Assembly (NCBI GenBank): GCA_963978905.1
Contig: OZ022261.1
Location: 34,580,102 to 34,644,101 of the forward strand
DNA from: Trichostrongylus colubriformis
Lineage: Eukaryota; Nematoda; Chromadorea; Rhabditida; Trichostrongylidae
Length of the DNA: 64,000 nucleotides
Direction of reading: 5' to 3'
Shown here: positions 12,501 to 21,758 of the stretch, in pieces
Position numbering within the stretch: position 1 is the stretch's first letter
Layout: the number at the start of each line of letters is the position of its first letter
Translations under genes and position numbers: made by a program
The notes under the pieces: generated by a model
Databases searched by the model: none
The model's input: the letters and a program-made list of their open reading frames with translations, nothing else
Told to the model about the DNA's origin: nothing

Positions 12501-15500
12501 CTTAGCTCGTCTGCATCTACCCCGCCGACTTGTGATCAGAGGAGCATGAAAGGGAAAAAATAAGAAGGGGTTTTCGTATTCCTATTTCTCGAGTTTTTCG
12601 CCATCTCATTTCGTTCTTTCTCTACTGATGCACAACTCTTTCTGAGCAGCCTCACTTTCATACTTCACAACTATTCTACAATCTACCAAACTTAGCCCTT
12701 CCAGTGCCTCCGGAGGCACATTCAGGCTCTACTTTCACACCATTCACAACCTGTCGATTTACTCCTCCAGGTGTTTTCAAGGGAGTGTGAATCAAGCCAC
12801 TTCGTGGGCGAGGCTACTTACACCAGAAAATCGCGTGGACGCCCGCGGGGAGCGGCGCGGCGGGTGCGAGTGCTAGCGGCAGGGCATGGCAGCCCTCAAG
12901 CGAGGCAGTGTGGCATGGGTGGAGCAGGCAAGGTGGCATGGGTGCAGGAGGCAGTGTGGCATGGGTGGAAGTGCAGAGATGACGCAGCCATGTTCTGCCG
13001 GGCTCCCAAGGACAATCGATTCGGTAAGTCGTACTGGTGGCGCCGCGAAGCGATTTTCAGTCGTAAGTAGCCCAATCCCACTTCGTACCCTGCGAGTGTG
13101 GAGAGGTTTCAAGGCTCTCTTACCAGTGGTGACAGCTTTGCCATTCCTTTGGAGGAACATGAAAGCAACTTTGACTTTGAAACTAGCTCTCTATGCATTA
13201 AGACGAGAAATGATGACTGTGCTATCGTTTCTTAGGAATCTTGTTGAGTCAACGTTTCTTAAGAATCTTGTAAAGTTTTCACAGTTTATGAGTTTTTACT
13301 GAGCGCTTTTTAGTTACAAAAAGCAAGTGTCCCTGACAATCGTTTCAATGAGATAATTGACACTTTTATCCGCTCCAATGTACCCTTTTGCTGTCTGCCG
13401 ACGACGGACAAAGGACAAAGGTTGTTCGGAGGACTCAATCAATGCAAAGATAAGCGCAGCATGACAAAACTAGCGCTCTGTGCATTAAGACCGGAAATGA
13501 TGACTGTGCTAACGTCTCTTAGAAATCTTGTAAAGTTCAAAAGCGCTGCACAGTTGTTGGTGCTACTCTGTAGCTCCTTTATGTTGATAGGTTCGCCAAA
13601 AGCACGCAGATCTAACCATGGTTGTTACCCTTCAGTCAACCAAAATCAAACTTTGTCCTTTAGATGGGCAGGGCAAGTACAACATGAGAGTCAGATGATG
13701 AAAAAAGGTGTGGAGTGAGAATCAGGAGAGGCCCTCATGTCATCTGATCACACCTGGCATGATCGTTACACGATCCTAAAGTCGGTTAAATCGACGAATT
13801 GAAAAAAAAACTCTCAACGTTTCTGGAGTCATGATCATGTCAAAGAGCACTTTTTTGAGGATTCCCCAGACTTCACCCCTCTTTTACTACCCTCCCATAC
13901 GTGTTCTTTGAATCTTTCATTGATCTTTAGCCCCCCAAAAAAACTTTCAAGAAAAAGAATTACAATAGATCTAGAGAGTGAATAATTTCAAAACATCAAA
14001 CGTTGTCTCATCCACACTGGTAACATGCAGTTCTACAGCAACCCGAATCTACGATACAGAACCAATTGCTCCTGGCCGCGATGGAACTGGATAGCTGGCG
14101 GGAGTACACACTGTGGCGTATGCAGTTTCACTATTGATATCTGATTCCTAATCCAAATCCAGTTTTAATGTGAAGTGACATTTTAATGATGCTTGCTGTG
14201 CGCTTTAAAGGCAGCTGGTAAATACTCAATACAGTGGTAAAGTCAGGACACTCGACATAAAACTTACGATCAGTTTCTTCATTTTATGACACATTGCGAT
14301 CAGCCTTGTAGTGCCTACGACGTTCATCTCTACAGCATCCCTGAGCTGTTCATCGAATTTCACAGTCGCTGCACTATGGATCACGATGCTGACCTGCAAG
14401 CTAGACAAAATCGTGTGTGTTTGGACATAAAGGGCTTCAACCAATAATACTTCTTGTGTTATTTTTTCGGGTCTTGATTCGTGTTTGCTTTCGAATGCAC
14501 CAGGAGGGATAAGGGAACTTTGTGAACTGTGAATACTTGTTCTCTGATAACAAGCCTTCCTCTTCAGAAGAGGTGATGCGTGGCTAAACTCGCATTCAAA
14601 CAGTGCGACCTAGGGTCTTATCACGATGCCGTAGCGGAGTAGCTTTGTTGTTCATCCACCGGGAAAGTTGCCGGGCTACGAAGTTGTTTCTTGAGAGCGC
14701 GTTCATACTCTGCGGTGCCGGCGATGGCTGCTTGTCTCTGCATCTCCGCCTGTGCCACCTTGTCTCGTTGCCTGCGTCGTTTCCGTGCCTCCTCCGTGCC
14801 ACTCTTCCTCGCTGTCTGTGAACGCAGCCATGCCTCGCCGGGTCAAAGTATGAACGTGGCCTTATCTAGAGCATGGGATTATGCGTACGCTACAAAACTA
14901 CTGACCTGAAGGTTTTTGAAAAGTGCTGAAGGCCTCCCACAACATCATAATAGTTGTTTAGAAACTGAAATATAGTAGACAAATAGCAACTGACCTGATC
15001 ACATATATTTTGCATATCGTGCTGATTGAGACCGAGATTATCCTCCATGAGATCGCCAGCAATCGGTACTAGCTTGCTAAACATCAGTGGTCTGTGTTCA
15101 CGAAGCCGATTGAATAGTGGATCCTTAATATGAGAACGATAAAGATTCGAAACTATCTTTGAAATTCTTGCCACTTTTTTTTATATAAACACGTAAACAC
15201 AAGGGACATATGCGTGATTTTCATGTTTCTGCAGAGGTGGTGATGTAGTAACAAGCGTCGCCGCTACCACTAGAATGGCGTGGAGATCACATTCTGAATC
15301 TATGCCCGCCCAAGCTACAACCTTCTTCCCTTTCGGAGTCGGTGAATTGGTATTTGGATAGAAAACGCCGGATCTATAAACTCATTGTGCATGTGAAATC
15401 CATTCCGACGTCTCTACAATTCCGAAGGAGAATGCCTGGGCATCCCAGAAGGATGAAGCCAATAACAAATGCTTCATGTTTTCATATTTCATTTTGCTGA

Positions 15501-18500
15501 ATTTATACTTTACCAGATGGGCTGGCGCACACTACTGCGCGCGTCACCCAGGGAAGCATGCAAAATAGTCTAGATTGTTATCGATTAATGCGGAAGGACA
15601 AGATTGACTAGCCTTTGTCTCCCTTTTCTGTTTTTGCGAATTCCCTCTTTCTGCAAACCGTTCGAATAATGATACTGGTCAATCGATACCGATCACGCCC
15701 ATTTTGCATGCTTCTCTGTGTGACGCGCACAGTAATGTGCGCCAGCTCAACTGGTTAATATGAAGGCCTTTCTCAGTCACAGTATCGCCATCGCACAACT
15801 GCGCGATTCACTCGGTAGATAATGTGGAAATGGCCGATACTGGGTGATCGATATCGATGATCTTTATATCGCATAATTCCACACTGGACACGCGCAGCAC
15901 TGAGCGCTAGCCACCCTGGTATCTCCATTAACATCCACCACTCTTCGTAAGCTCAGGCAATGTAGCGGTCGGGGTATTTTGTTGCAACTGGTATCGCAGT
16001 AGGTAATGTGTTCACCTTCTGAGATTTTGGTGCTGAAATGAGTGGCTAAACGAGTGGTCGTTAACCGCTACTTACCATATCCCTTTAAACCACTATCACT
16101 CCTCGAATGCGATGATGCCTCAGTGGTCGATATTTTTTGTTACAACTGATATCGCATGATGAGAATGTTCACTCACTGATCATATGATATTTGAGATGTG
16201 GTAATCATTGTAATATCGAGCAATGAATGGGATTCCCTCACTCATCTCTTACCACCTCTTAACGGCCAATATCAATCTTCATGAATTCCTTTTTCAGTCC
16301 AGTGACCCGGCCTCAATCCACGCACCACCCATAAGTGCCAGCGCTCACACTGTACCCTCTAGTAGTGCGACGAAAGTCATGACACTTACCTCATAATGCT
16401 CTTTATCAACCAATATCAGCTGTTACCACATTGGATCACCCACAGCTGATCTCTCCTTTTCATCCCGCGCAACGCTTATACGTGTCAACCCTTTATCGTC
16501 AGCACGAAAAGTGCAACACATTTGGTAACACTTGCCTTCCAAAGCTCCTTATCAAATCATATCAGCCGTTATCAATTTAAATCACCTACCATTGATGTGT
16601 CCATCCCACCCCTCAAAAGTTCTATGAGTGTCGGCGCCCTAGGATCAACCCGAAAGGTGAAACGAATTTGGAGACATTCGCCTTTCAAGACTCCTTATCA
16701 GCTGCTATCACTTTTGTTCCACCACCGGTGTGGTCCCCTAACCGCTCCTATATCACGTGTAAAATTCAGGGTCCCAGCTCGGCTGCGGCGCGGGATATGA
16801 ATTTCCGGTCAAACACACACAGACCAACAGACACGGCCGACATTATACATAGTAGGATATTCTCCAATGGACTCACTACAGGAGCTAATTCCTTGCCACA
16901 GTAAGGATTGCTTGGAAAATATTGGGTTGGGGAATAAGTCCCCGCCGTTTTTTTCAACCTCGTTTTTCACATTGTTCCCTTCATCTTTCGACAGAGCTCA
17001 TATATGTTTTTGATAGCGCCTTTTTTGCTCTACAAAATGCTTATATCTATTTTTCGATTCCTTCGACTACCTGATATTTATGTGTTATGGAAATGAAGTA
17101 TGCTGAAGGCAAAAAAAAAGTACGCACCTCATCTTTCTCGTCTGCCACTGAGACCAAAAAACGTATGCGTTCATGTTTCGATCGAGCTTTTTCAGCTCTA
17201 CAGAATGAATGGTACTACTAATTATCTAAATCGCTCAACTTTTGCTGTTTTTAAGACTCACAAATGCAGTACTCGCAAAAGTGTGCATTTTGGTTAACTT
17301 CTCTTTCTCGCCTACCATCGAGATTGAAGAGAATGTACATATATGCAATCGATAGAGCTTTTTTTGCTCTATAAGACGATACCACCCTTCTTTTGCATCC
17401 TCTCATATTTTAGCATGTAGAAATCAATTTCCACCTTTTTTTCAACTTAAAATTACGTGATATCAATAAACTCTTTCGGCACAATGCTTTGTACTATTCG
17501 ATAGAGCTCTTTTCGCTCTACGAGATATTGTTTACAATTTTTATTAAAATCAATTTTTGCTATTTTTAGGCCATTTGAAAAGGGGTGCCAAGTCGATGAA
17601 ATCGAGCCTGTTCGGCACAAAAAGGCTTGATTTCGTCGACTTGGCACTCCTTTTAAATGATCTAAAAAATGGCAAAAATTGATTTTAACAAAAATTGTAA
17701 GCACTTTCTCGTAGAGCGAAAAGAGTTCTATCGAATAATATAGGACATTTTGCCGAAAGTTTATTTTTATCACGTAATTTTAAGTTGAAACAAAGGTCAG
17801 TATTCATTCCTACATGCTAAAATATGAGAGGATACAAAAGAAGGGTGGTATCGTCTTATAGAGCAAAAAAAGCTCTATCGATTGCATATATGTACATTCT
17901 CTCCAATCTCGATGGTAGGCAAGAAAGAGGAGATAACCAAGATGCACACTTTTGCGAGTACTGCATTTGTAAGTCTTAAAAAAGCAAAAGTTGAGCGATT
18001 TAGATAATTAGTAGTACCATTCATTCTGTAGAGCTGAAAAAGCTCTATCGAAACATGAACGCATACGTTTTTTGGTCTCAGTGGCAGACGAGAAAGATGA
18101 GGTGCGCAAGTGCTAGTTTTTTGCCTTTAGCTTACTTCATTTCCAAACTTCATAAATATCAGGTATCGAAGGAATTGAAAAAGAGATAAGAGCATTTCGT
18201 AGAGCAAAAAAAAGCTCTATCGAAAACATATATGAGCTTTGTCGAAAGATGAAGGGAACAATGTGAAAAACGGGATTGAAAAAAAAAACGGCGGGGACTT
18301 ATTCCCAACCCAATACATACTGAATACCACCCCTTTTTGCATCCAATAATCATCATTTAGGCCGATATCCAATTGCTGCGGCCCATCAGACCGCCGTCAG
18401 ACTTTGCGATACCGCGATTTTGCAATTTACCGACGACGCACTTTCACACGCGAATTGCGATCTTGAGATCTTGCATTGCCACAGTGTCGCGTACGGAGCA

Positions 18501-21280
18501 CTGCAAAAGCGCAAGATCGAGGAGTCTGACGGTGGTCTTACAGGATCGCAAGGTCGCACAATCGCGAAAGAGCGACACCGCAGGATCACAAGTCGCGGAA
18601 TAGCCGATTCCAAAGTCGCGAAGTTTGGAATCGGTCTGAGTGGGGCTACTTTCTCTGTTTTTATTGATAATTGTAACTTGTTTGATTAGTTTGTGCCTTT
18701 CGAGGTTGTTTGGTGGAACATTTATTGAAACGACCTGACGTTGCGACTGAATCGTCGTCTTCGGAGGCCTGAACGTGATGCGAGGTTGACATTTGAGACA
18801 TTAAACCACCAAACGCTTCATCTTAAGTAACGGTTTCAACATCGTGTCAGGACCACAGCGAGAAACCCAAGCAACATGAAGAAATAAACTGACCCCGAGG
18901 TTCTATTTATTGAGCGGAAAATCCGCTAAATACGTGAAACCTAGAAGTACCTAGCGTTTTGCTAGAAAAGCATCAGAAGCGTTTTGGATTTCTGAGAGAA
19001 ATTCAAAAATGAGCAACCAAGATGAGCGTCTATCAATAACAAGTGAATTATCGCCGTTCATACCGCACTGCGAGCTGTAGAATATAGCGAAAAAACATTA
19101 GGTGCGTTTCCCAAGTATTTTCATATCGGGAGCAACGAATGTGCTCCACTTGCTACTGGTTGTCATGAAAGTGCGGTAGCGAATTTTCCACTCAATAAAT
19201 GGAACTTCAGAGTGAATTTTTTTCATGTTGCTTGGGTTTCTCTGTGTGGTCATGACGCGATGTCGGAAACGCTAAAGGAGATGAAATGTTTGCTGATTTA
19301 GTATCCCAAATGTGAACCTTGCACCACGTTCAGGCCTCCGAAGACAAAGATCAATTTATTGAAACGTTAGGCCGTTTCAATAAATGTTCCACCAATCAAC
19401 CTCGAAAGGCACAAACTATCAGGGTGTTTATAAAGTTCGTTGGCCATTTGTAAACAGCGTCGCGTTACGCAACGTGTTGTGATTTTGCATAACGATTTCG
19501 CAATACTGAAAGTACTCGCAATGGGCTATCCTCTAAGCTAGCTAGCTCCAAATTTCCTTCCCTGCTCTTCCCACAATAAAACAGTGAACATGAGTGATAG
19601 TCACCACCGGGTGACGGTTGGGACACACGAATCTAGGCCGTGACCCTGTGACAGCCTGTGGCCTTTGCCCTGTGACATGAATAATTCAGACAATTTGACT
19701 ATACAACGGAACAGACTTGCAAGGAGGACACGATTTACATGAAAGAATTGCCTGAATTATTTAAGGCTTAGGTCAAAGGCCACAGGCTGTTACAGGGTCA
19801 CGGCCTAGATTCGTGTGTCCCAACCTACACCCAGTCACCACCACCGCCTATGTTTGCTGAACTACGACAACCTGGGCCACCAGGATGCGTCAGCAGTTTG
19901 ATGTAACACCCCTACTAAGAACTGGATGTCAAAATGGTGGACTCGCTTCACAAATGGAAACTATGGAACCGAAGACAAAAATCAGTGATAAGTGATAAAA
20001 TCGGTGGCGTCGTCCCCTACAGCATCCTACCCAACAATTCCATAGTGACGACAGAGACCCTCTCTAAAGAATCGCAGGAGGTCAAGGTGAAAGCTGCCGC
20101 CTTGTTCCTTCCAGAAACTTGCAAATCTGTGGTTGCTCTGGGGCAACGCGCGCCCCCACAAAGCGAGAGGTATTCAGGCCGTTCTGGACAGACTGGGCAT
20201 CAAGACGGTCACACATCCACAGTATAGCCCGGACATCAGTCCATGCGATTACCACATCTTCCGGTCCATGCAAAATTCCTTGGACGGAAAACAGCTGAAG
20301 AACGTGGGCGACCTCGAGGACGTCATCGAAGACTGGGTCGAGTCGCAGCCGGCTGGCTTTTGGGAGGATCGAGTTGCCTCTCTAACCGATCGTTGGCGAA
20401 GGGTGCTGGGTATGTATGGAGATTATATCATGACCTGTAAGTTCAACTTGGTGAGTTATCTTTACAAGCTCTGAAAAAACCGAATGGCCAATGAACTTTA
20501 TGGACACCCTAATAATTAGACAACTTACAACTAACATAGCCAAGGTTGCAAGAAGAGAGAAGCTAGAGAATGCAATTATTGATTCTACTTATGACGGAAG
20601 CCCTCTAAATATTCCCTATGATATACTCTCAAAGATTTTTGGGTAGCCATTCGTTTGATGAATATCGATAAAAAAAGTCATACCTGCAACACCTTTTCAA
20701 GCCGCTCTTTTGGTGAAAAACCTTTAGCCGGACGAATCAGCAGGAAAATCTGACCAACATTCGGCAGAGCCCATAGCATCTTTTCGACAAGCACCTAGAA
20801 ATTATTTTTTCTGGGTATTGTTACTACTACTATTTCTCGTATTGAATTAACTATTAATTGTTATATCATAACACATAGTACCAAGGATTCAATTAAGGCT
20901 ACGAGTAATCCAATGCTTGAAGTTTATTGGAAAACAGAAAGACGTTGTTGTATACATGAAAGAAGATGCAGTAGGTTTTTTTTAAATTGCGTTCCTTGTT
21001 TTGAAAGAATATTTCCAATCGTTGTTAATGACAGAAGACTGGATATTGTGGCATTACATATCTGCTGCAATGCGCAGCAATACATGATGCCCTTCCAGCT
21101 CATATGTAACCAAAAATGTTTCCGAAGACTTTTATGAAAAAGTGCTGAAAGTTCAAATGAAACGTGTTGTAGCCCAAAAAGTTAACAAAAGGATAGGTAA
21201 ACCACCTTTCCCAAGAATCCAGTCGATCCAGTGAGCAAGACACAACGATCGGCGTACACGTCCTCCACCCGCCAGGACAT
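561..21280 (-). CDS. fard-1: Fatty acyl-CoA reductase (FARD-1-like), 11 exons, C-terminus beyond the window
   Basis: Fatty acyl-CoA reductases reduce acyl-CoA to fatty alcohol with NADPH at ER or peroxisomal membranes, feeding ether-lipid and wax synthesis. Exons, 5' to 3' on the minus strand: 21280-21206, 20794-20684, 15123-14995, 14393-14268, 12200-12141, 12017-11943, 3272-3210, 2796-2665, 2076-1958, 1206-1110, and 782 to about 575 (the frame stays open to a stop at 561). All join in phase. Residues 17-25 read TGSTGFLGK, the Rossmann nucleotide-binding loop. Later motifs are [28 protein letters not shown] (the YxxxK catalytic pair), [23 protein letters not shown] and [12 protein letters not shown]. 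The last exon matches the start of the C-terminal FAR domain. About 402 codons are present against roughly 500 in the family, so one or more terminal exons should lie to the left. The ATG is 7 bases after a possible splice acceptor. The intron 2 acceptor (ATTAAG) is the weakest junction. No frame damage is seen. Confidence 0.93.
840..960 (+). repeat. Partial copy of repeat family C in a fard-1 intron
   Basis: It contains gacaggacactcgaa and gcggccacacccctttg blocks seen in the other GC-rich family C copies. It sits just upstream, on the minus strand, of the fard-1 exon ending at 782, inside the preceding intron. Confidence 0.45.
2150..2432. repeat. Foldback element, about 283 bp, in a fard-1 intron
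   Basis: Two arms, about 2160-2275 and 2308-2425, are near-perfect inverted copies around a centre near 2290. Both contain ggaattccgctcaagacgca-type and gctggtaccgtaaggga-type blocks. Single diverged arms recur at about 28140-28275 and 52870-53035. No coding capacity is visible. It looks like a non-autonomous hairpin element whose target duplication is no longer clear. Confidence 0.75.
3005..3145 (+). repeat. GC-rich dispersed repeat, family C
   Basis: This is a fairly complete copy. It begins near gacactcgaatcgggtcagg, continues through ggtggcggcag and ggttcacaactggaccat, and ends near cacggtgacccaatccg. It lies in the fard-1 intron between the exons 3272-3210 and 2796-2665. Confidence 0.6.
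3424..3442 (+). repeat. Mariner-type terminal inverted repeat (left-facing copy)
   Basis: gtcccaaaagtataggttc occurs here and in inverted orientation at 11468-11486. The gtcccaaaag run is typical of mariner-family ends. The two copies flank the nested PLE and RTE insertions in the large fard-1 intron. They could be the ends of one old element or of two related remnants. Confidence 0.5.
3585..3597. repeat. Target site duplication of the PLE, left copy (13 bp)
   Basis: agaatcacggtgt is found directly before the PLE and again at 6945-6957 directly after it. Thirteen bases is within the range expected of Penelope-like insertions. Confidence 0.85.
3598..3953 (-). repeat. PLE terminal repeat (pLTR), left, inverted relative to the right copy
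   Basis: It matches 6551-6896 as a reverse complement from end to end with scattered differences. Read on the minus strand it carries CTGAAGA, a GAC/GTC stem and GAAAC between about 3684 and 3660. That is the order of a hammerhead ribozyme core. Confidence 0.85.
5340..5680 (+). pseudogene. PLE reverse transcriptase core, frameshifted
   Basis: Translation in two frames gives SFDVTS (5334-5352) and then, from 5400, a 92-codon open stretch with [21 protein letters not shown] and [13 protein letters not shown] is the RT catalytic box, and GLAMG is the PLE-typical run before it. The stretch ends at a stop at 5678, after which the thumb continues out of frame (WYRKPS near 5775). The enzyme cannot be made from this copy. 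Confidence 0.8.
6177..6566 (+). pseudogene. PLE GIY-YIG endonuclease domain, frame still open
   Basis: The 129-codon frame contains [20 protein letters not shown], which is the GIY...YIG signature with the CxxC insertion seen in PLE nucleases. It is followed by a conserved Arg in IRVKEH and a later Glu (around LESFW). It is the C-terminal domain of the PLE polyprotein. It follows the damaged RT, has no start context of its own, and runs up to the right pLTR. It is best treated as a fragment of a dead element. Confidence 0.8.
6551..6896 (+). repeat. PLE terminal repeat (pLTR), right
   Basis: Inverted counterpart of 3598-3953. The plus strand has CTGAAGA at 6810-6816 and GAAAC at 6830-6834, then gttgggccactaataaagg. 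The stem between them is degraded compared with the left copy. Confidence 0.85.
6945..6957. repeat. Target site duplication of the PLE, right copy (13 bp)
   Basis: agaatcacggtgt, identical to 3585-3597, placed directly after the element. Confidence 0.85.
6958..7289 (-). pseudogene. Possible mariner transposase N-terminal remnant
   Basis: On the minus strand, [13 protein letters not shown] in one frame is continued after a frameshift by [17 protein letters not shown] in another. Together these resemble the first helix-turn-helix of mariner transposases (an LLYEF.....SA.EA..N pattern). The fragment is cut at its left by the PLE insertion. No catalytic domain in this orientation was found nearby, so the assignment is tentative. 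Confidence 0.35.
7290..8049. other. Intronic sequence, no recognised feature
   Basis: This belongs to the large fard-1 intron. The short tail-like caagtaagtaaa at about 7271-7282 resembles the 3' tail of the LINE at 11107. The stretch before the first recognisable LINE codons may include an unrecognised LINE 5' region. No exon with splice sites was found. Confidence 0.3.
8050..11107 (+). mobile_element. RTE-clade LINE retrotransposon, inactivated
   Basis: Translation over several frames gives an apurinic endonuclease domain followed by reverse transcriptase. The endonuclease part (about 8085-8870) reads [20 protein letters not shown] and FDSDHRPV. The RT part (about 9450-10720) reads [37 protein letters not shown] (YADD at 10184-10195) and [12 protein letters not shown]. 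The APE plus RT order without a first zinc-knuckle frame fits RTE elements, which are known from nematodes. It ends in a short aagtaagtaagt tail near 11107. Stops at about 8113, 8524, 9153, 9831, 10355 and 10718 and frameshifts make it non-functional. It sits in the fard-1 intron on the strand opposite to the gene. Confidence 0.88.
11110..11425 (+). pseudogene. Tc1/mariner transposase C-terminal remnant
   Basis: The open frame reads [13 protein letters not shown], related to the WPxxSPDLNPIE box holding the third catalytic acid, then [16 protein letters not shown], the usual C-terminal helix. Its 5' part is missing at the LINE end (11107). A mariner-like terminal repeat follows at 11468-11486, at a normal distance from a transposase C-terminus. 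Confidence 0.6.
11468..11486 (-). repeat. Mariner-type terminal inverted repeat (right-facing copy)
   Basis: gaacctatacttttgggac, the exact reverse complement of 3424-3442. Confidence 0.5.
12053..12112. repeat. Tandem duplication, 2 x 30 bp
   Basis: The unit aatggtattactcactactt... occurs twice head to tail with one C/T difference. It lies in the 123-bp fard-1 intron between the exons 12200-12141 and 12017-11943. The splice sites are intact. Confidence 0.9.
12815..13080 (-). mobile_element. Short non-autonomous DNA element, family A (diverged ends)
   Basis: It contains the family A core seen at 23968-24188: the cgcggcggg-rich block, ggcagcc...tcaagcgaggcag, gtggcatgggtgg and gtcgtactggtggcgccgcgaagcgattt. 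Here it is in the opposite orientation, with extra repeats of gtggcatgggtg. Its ends are changed (aaaatcgcgtgg and gcgattttcagtcg). It accounts for the open frames between 12771 and 13302. Confidence 0.65.
13081..14267. other. fard-1 intron, duplicated short segments only
   Basis: About 13175-13280 and 13465-13530 share a diverged segment (ctagctctatgcattaagacgagaaatgatgactgtgct-like). No exon was recognised between the fard-1 exons that flank this intron. Confidence 0.4.
14593..14870 (-). repeat. Dispersed repeat, family D
   Basis: Read on the minus strand it runs from gttcatactttgacccggcg through gcgaggaagagtggcacgg and gagacaagcagcc to gagtatgaacgcgctctc. A second copy with the same order lies at about 34668-34830. 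The repeat ends in forms of gttcatacttt, which relates it to the palindrome at 61514-61557. Probably a non-autonomous DNA element. Confidence 0.55.
16330..16760. repeat. Diverged tandem repeats, period about 145-150 bp
   Basis: Three segments recur in order: ctttatcaaccaatatcagctgttac (start only, near 16400), ccttatcaaatcatatcag (near 16545) and ccttatcagctgctatcac (near 16690). They alternate with a cgaaaagtgcaacacatttgg or cgaaaggtgaaacgaatttgg block (near 16505 and 16650). The family may start earlier, around 15900, where ttgcaactggtatcgca and ttacaactgatatcgca recur. It lies in fard-1 intron 2. Confidence 0.5.
16922..18313. mobile_element. 1.39-kb foldback (long inverted repeat) element with TA target duplication
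   Basis: The two arms, about 16922-17595 and 17640-18313, are near-perfect reverse complements with a centre near 17617. The ends read ttgggttggggaataagtcc and its inverted form, flanked by TA at 16920-16921 and 18314-18315. That points to Tc1/mariner-type integration. Each arm carries four copies of a mini-hairpin motif (gagctttttttgctc-like; near 17013, 17182, 17353 and 17505, spaced about 150-170 bp). No transposase is encoded. Confidence 0.88.
18386..18620. repeat. Short inverted repeat rich in gatcgcaa and cgcgat words
   Basis: ccgccgtcagact at about 18391 is matched by agtctgacggtgg at about 18522. Further words such as tcgcaaggtcgc and gaatcgg recur through the block. It looks like a small hairpin element. 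Frames across it are not coding. Confidence 0.4.
18690..19416. repeat. PLE-type terminal repeats as an inverted pair (non-autonomous PLE remnant)
   Basis: gtttgtgcctttcgaggttg...ggtggaacatttattgaaacg at about 18690-18760 is repeated in inverted orientation at about 19350-19416. The cttcggaggcctgaacgt block and an inner caagcaacatgaa block are also inverted between the arms. The words resemble the pLTRs at 3598-3953 and 6551-6896 (tggaac.tttatt, gaaacg, cgtcttc..aggc). There is no coding body between them. A mariner has inserted just to the right. Confidence 0.6.
19615..19824. repeat. Hairpin insertion inside the mariner element
   Basis: gacacacgaatctaggccgt...cctgtggcctttg at 19622-19668 is matched in inverted orientation by caaaggccacaggctg...tcgtgtgtcccaac at 19774-19824. 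It separates the mariner left end from its transposase remnant. Confidence 0.75.
20133..20474 (+). pseudogene. Mariner transposase C-terminal half, catalytic Asp lost
   Basis: The frame contains [32 protein letters not shown] and [10 protein letters not shown], which align with mariner catalytic boxes. The usual Asp of WDNARPH is Gly here, while the third Asp (SPD) remains. The N-terminal DNA-binding half is absent. The preceding codons (about 20085-20130) are out of frame. Confidence 0.88.
20520..20640 (+). pseudogene. Possible PLE N-terminal body fragment
   Basis: [20 protein letters not shown] is encoded here. The intact PLE at about 4053 encodes [18 protein letters not shown] in one frame, so the fragments look related. 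It lies next to the mariner, which seems to have split it from the inverted PLE terminal repeats at 18690-19416. Confidence 0.4.
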
Positions 21281-21287
21281 TGTTACC

Positions 21288-21289
21288 CT
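21288..21289 (-). promoter_or_regulatory. Possible 5' splice-leader acceptor of fard-1
   Basis: Minus-strand gcgatttag lies seven bases before the proposed ATG at 21280. An acceptor with no in-window upstream exon, this close to the start codon, would suit nematode SL trans-splicing. A non-coding first exon is the alternative. Confidence 0.3.
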
Positions 21290-21669
21290 AAATCGCATAA
21301 ATGGATTTTTACAGCATAAGCTATTCTTTAACTTTAAGAGCTATTACGAAAAGAAAGATAGAAGGATCAAAAGAGGACAACAACTGACATAAAGTAGCCA
21401 CTAGATTTGGTCCAAACTGATATTCTCACTGATCAACTAAAGTGATCTCTCAGGCAGACACCCCATGTGCAGAGCCTTGTAAGGCATGATAAATCGATCT
21501 CAATAAAATCGCCCTCATAATATCCGCACTACAAACCATTATGATAGAATAATAATAATAGGTGTCGGTACATTTTGCCCGTAAATTATACGTTATCTTC
21601 CGGTTACAAGCAATATCATATATGATTCCTTAGTAGGGTCTAAGTTCTCTCATAGTAGAACATAGGCAT

Positions 21670-21756
21670 TACTGGCAGTTCCTGTTTTTAATGCTTCTGC
21701 CACGAGGTTTTCGAGGTTTTCGGGTGAAATATTTATTACGGCCCACTATTATTAGA
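21670..21756 (-). repeat. PLE-like terminal repeat fragment, left arm
   Basis: gcttctgccacgaggttttc and gaaatatttattacggccca are repeated in inverted orientation at about 22540-22600. The block ends where the 664-bp foldback element begins. Confidence 0.5.
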
Positions 21757-21758
21757 TA

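Larger units (their letters stand above)
19419..20512 (+). mobile_element. Mariner transposon, internally rearranged, with TA target duplication
   Basis: The terminal repeats tcagggtgtttataaagttc (left) and its near-exact inverted form at the right are about 28 bp. TA flanks the element at 19417-19418 and 20513-20514. It carries only the C-terminal half of a mariner transposase (20133-20474). Its left half contains a foreign hairpin (about 19615-19824). At 1094 bp it is shorter than the 1.3 kb usual for mariner. It is inactive. Confidence 0.85.

Noticed and set aside
12771..13302. Several overlapping 95-138-codon frames on both strands
   Set aside because: They lie in the GC-rich family A repeat. 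The translations are repetitive (GMGG, WHG) and have no homologue I recognise.
16522..16904. Plus-strand frames of 78-92 codons
   Set aside because: They coincide with diverged tandem repeats and the repetition of the DNA explains them.
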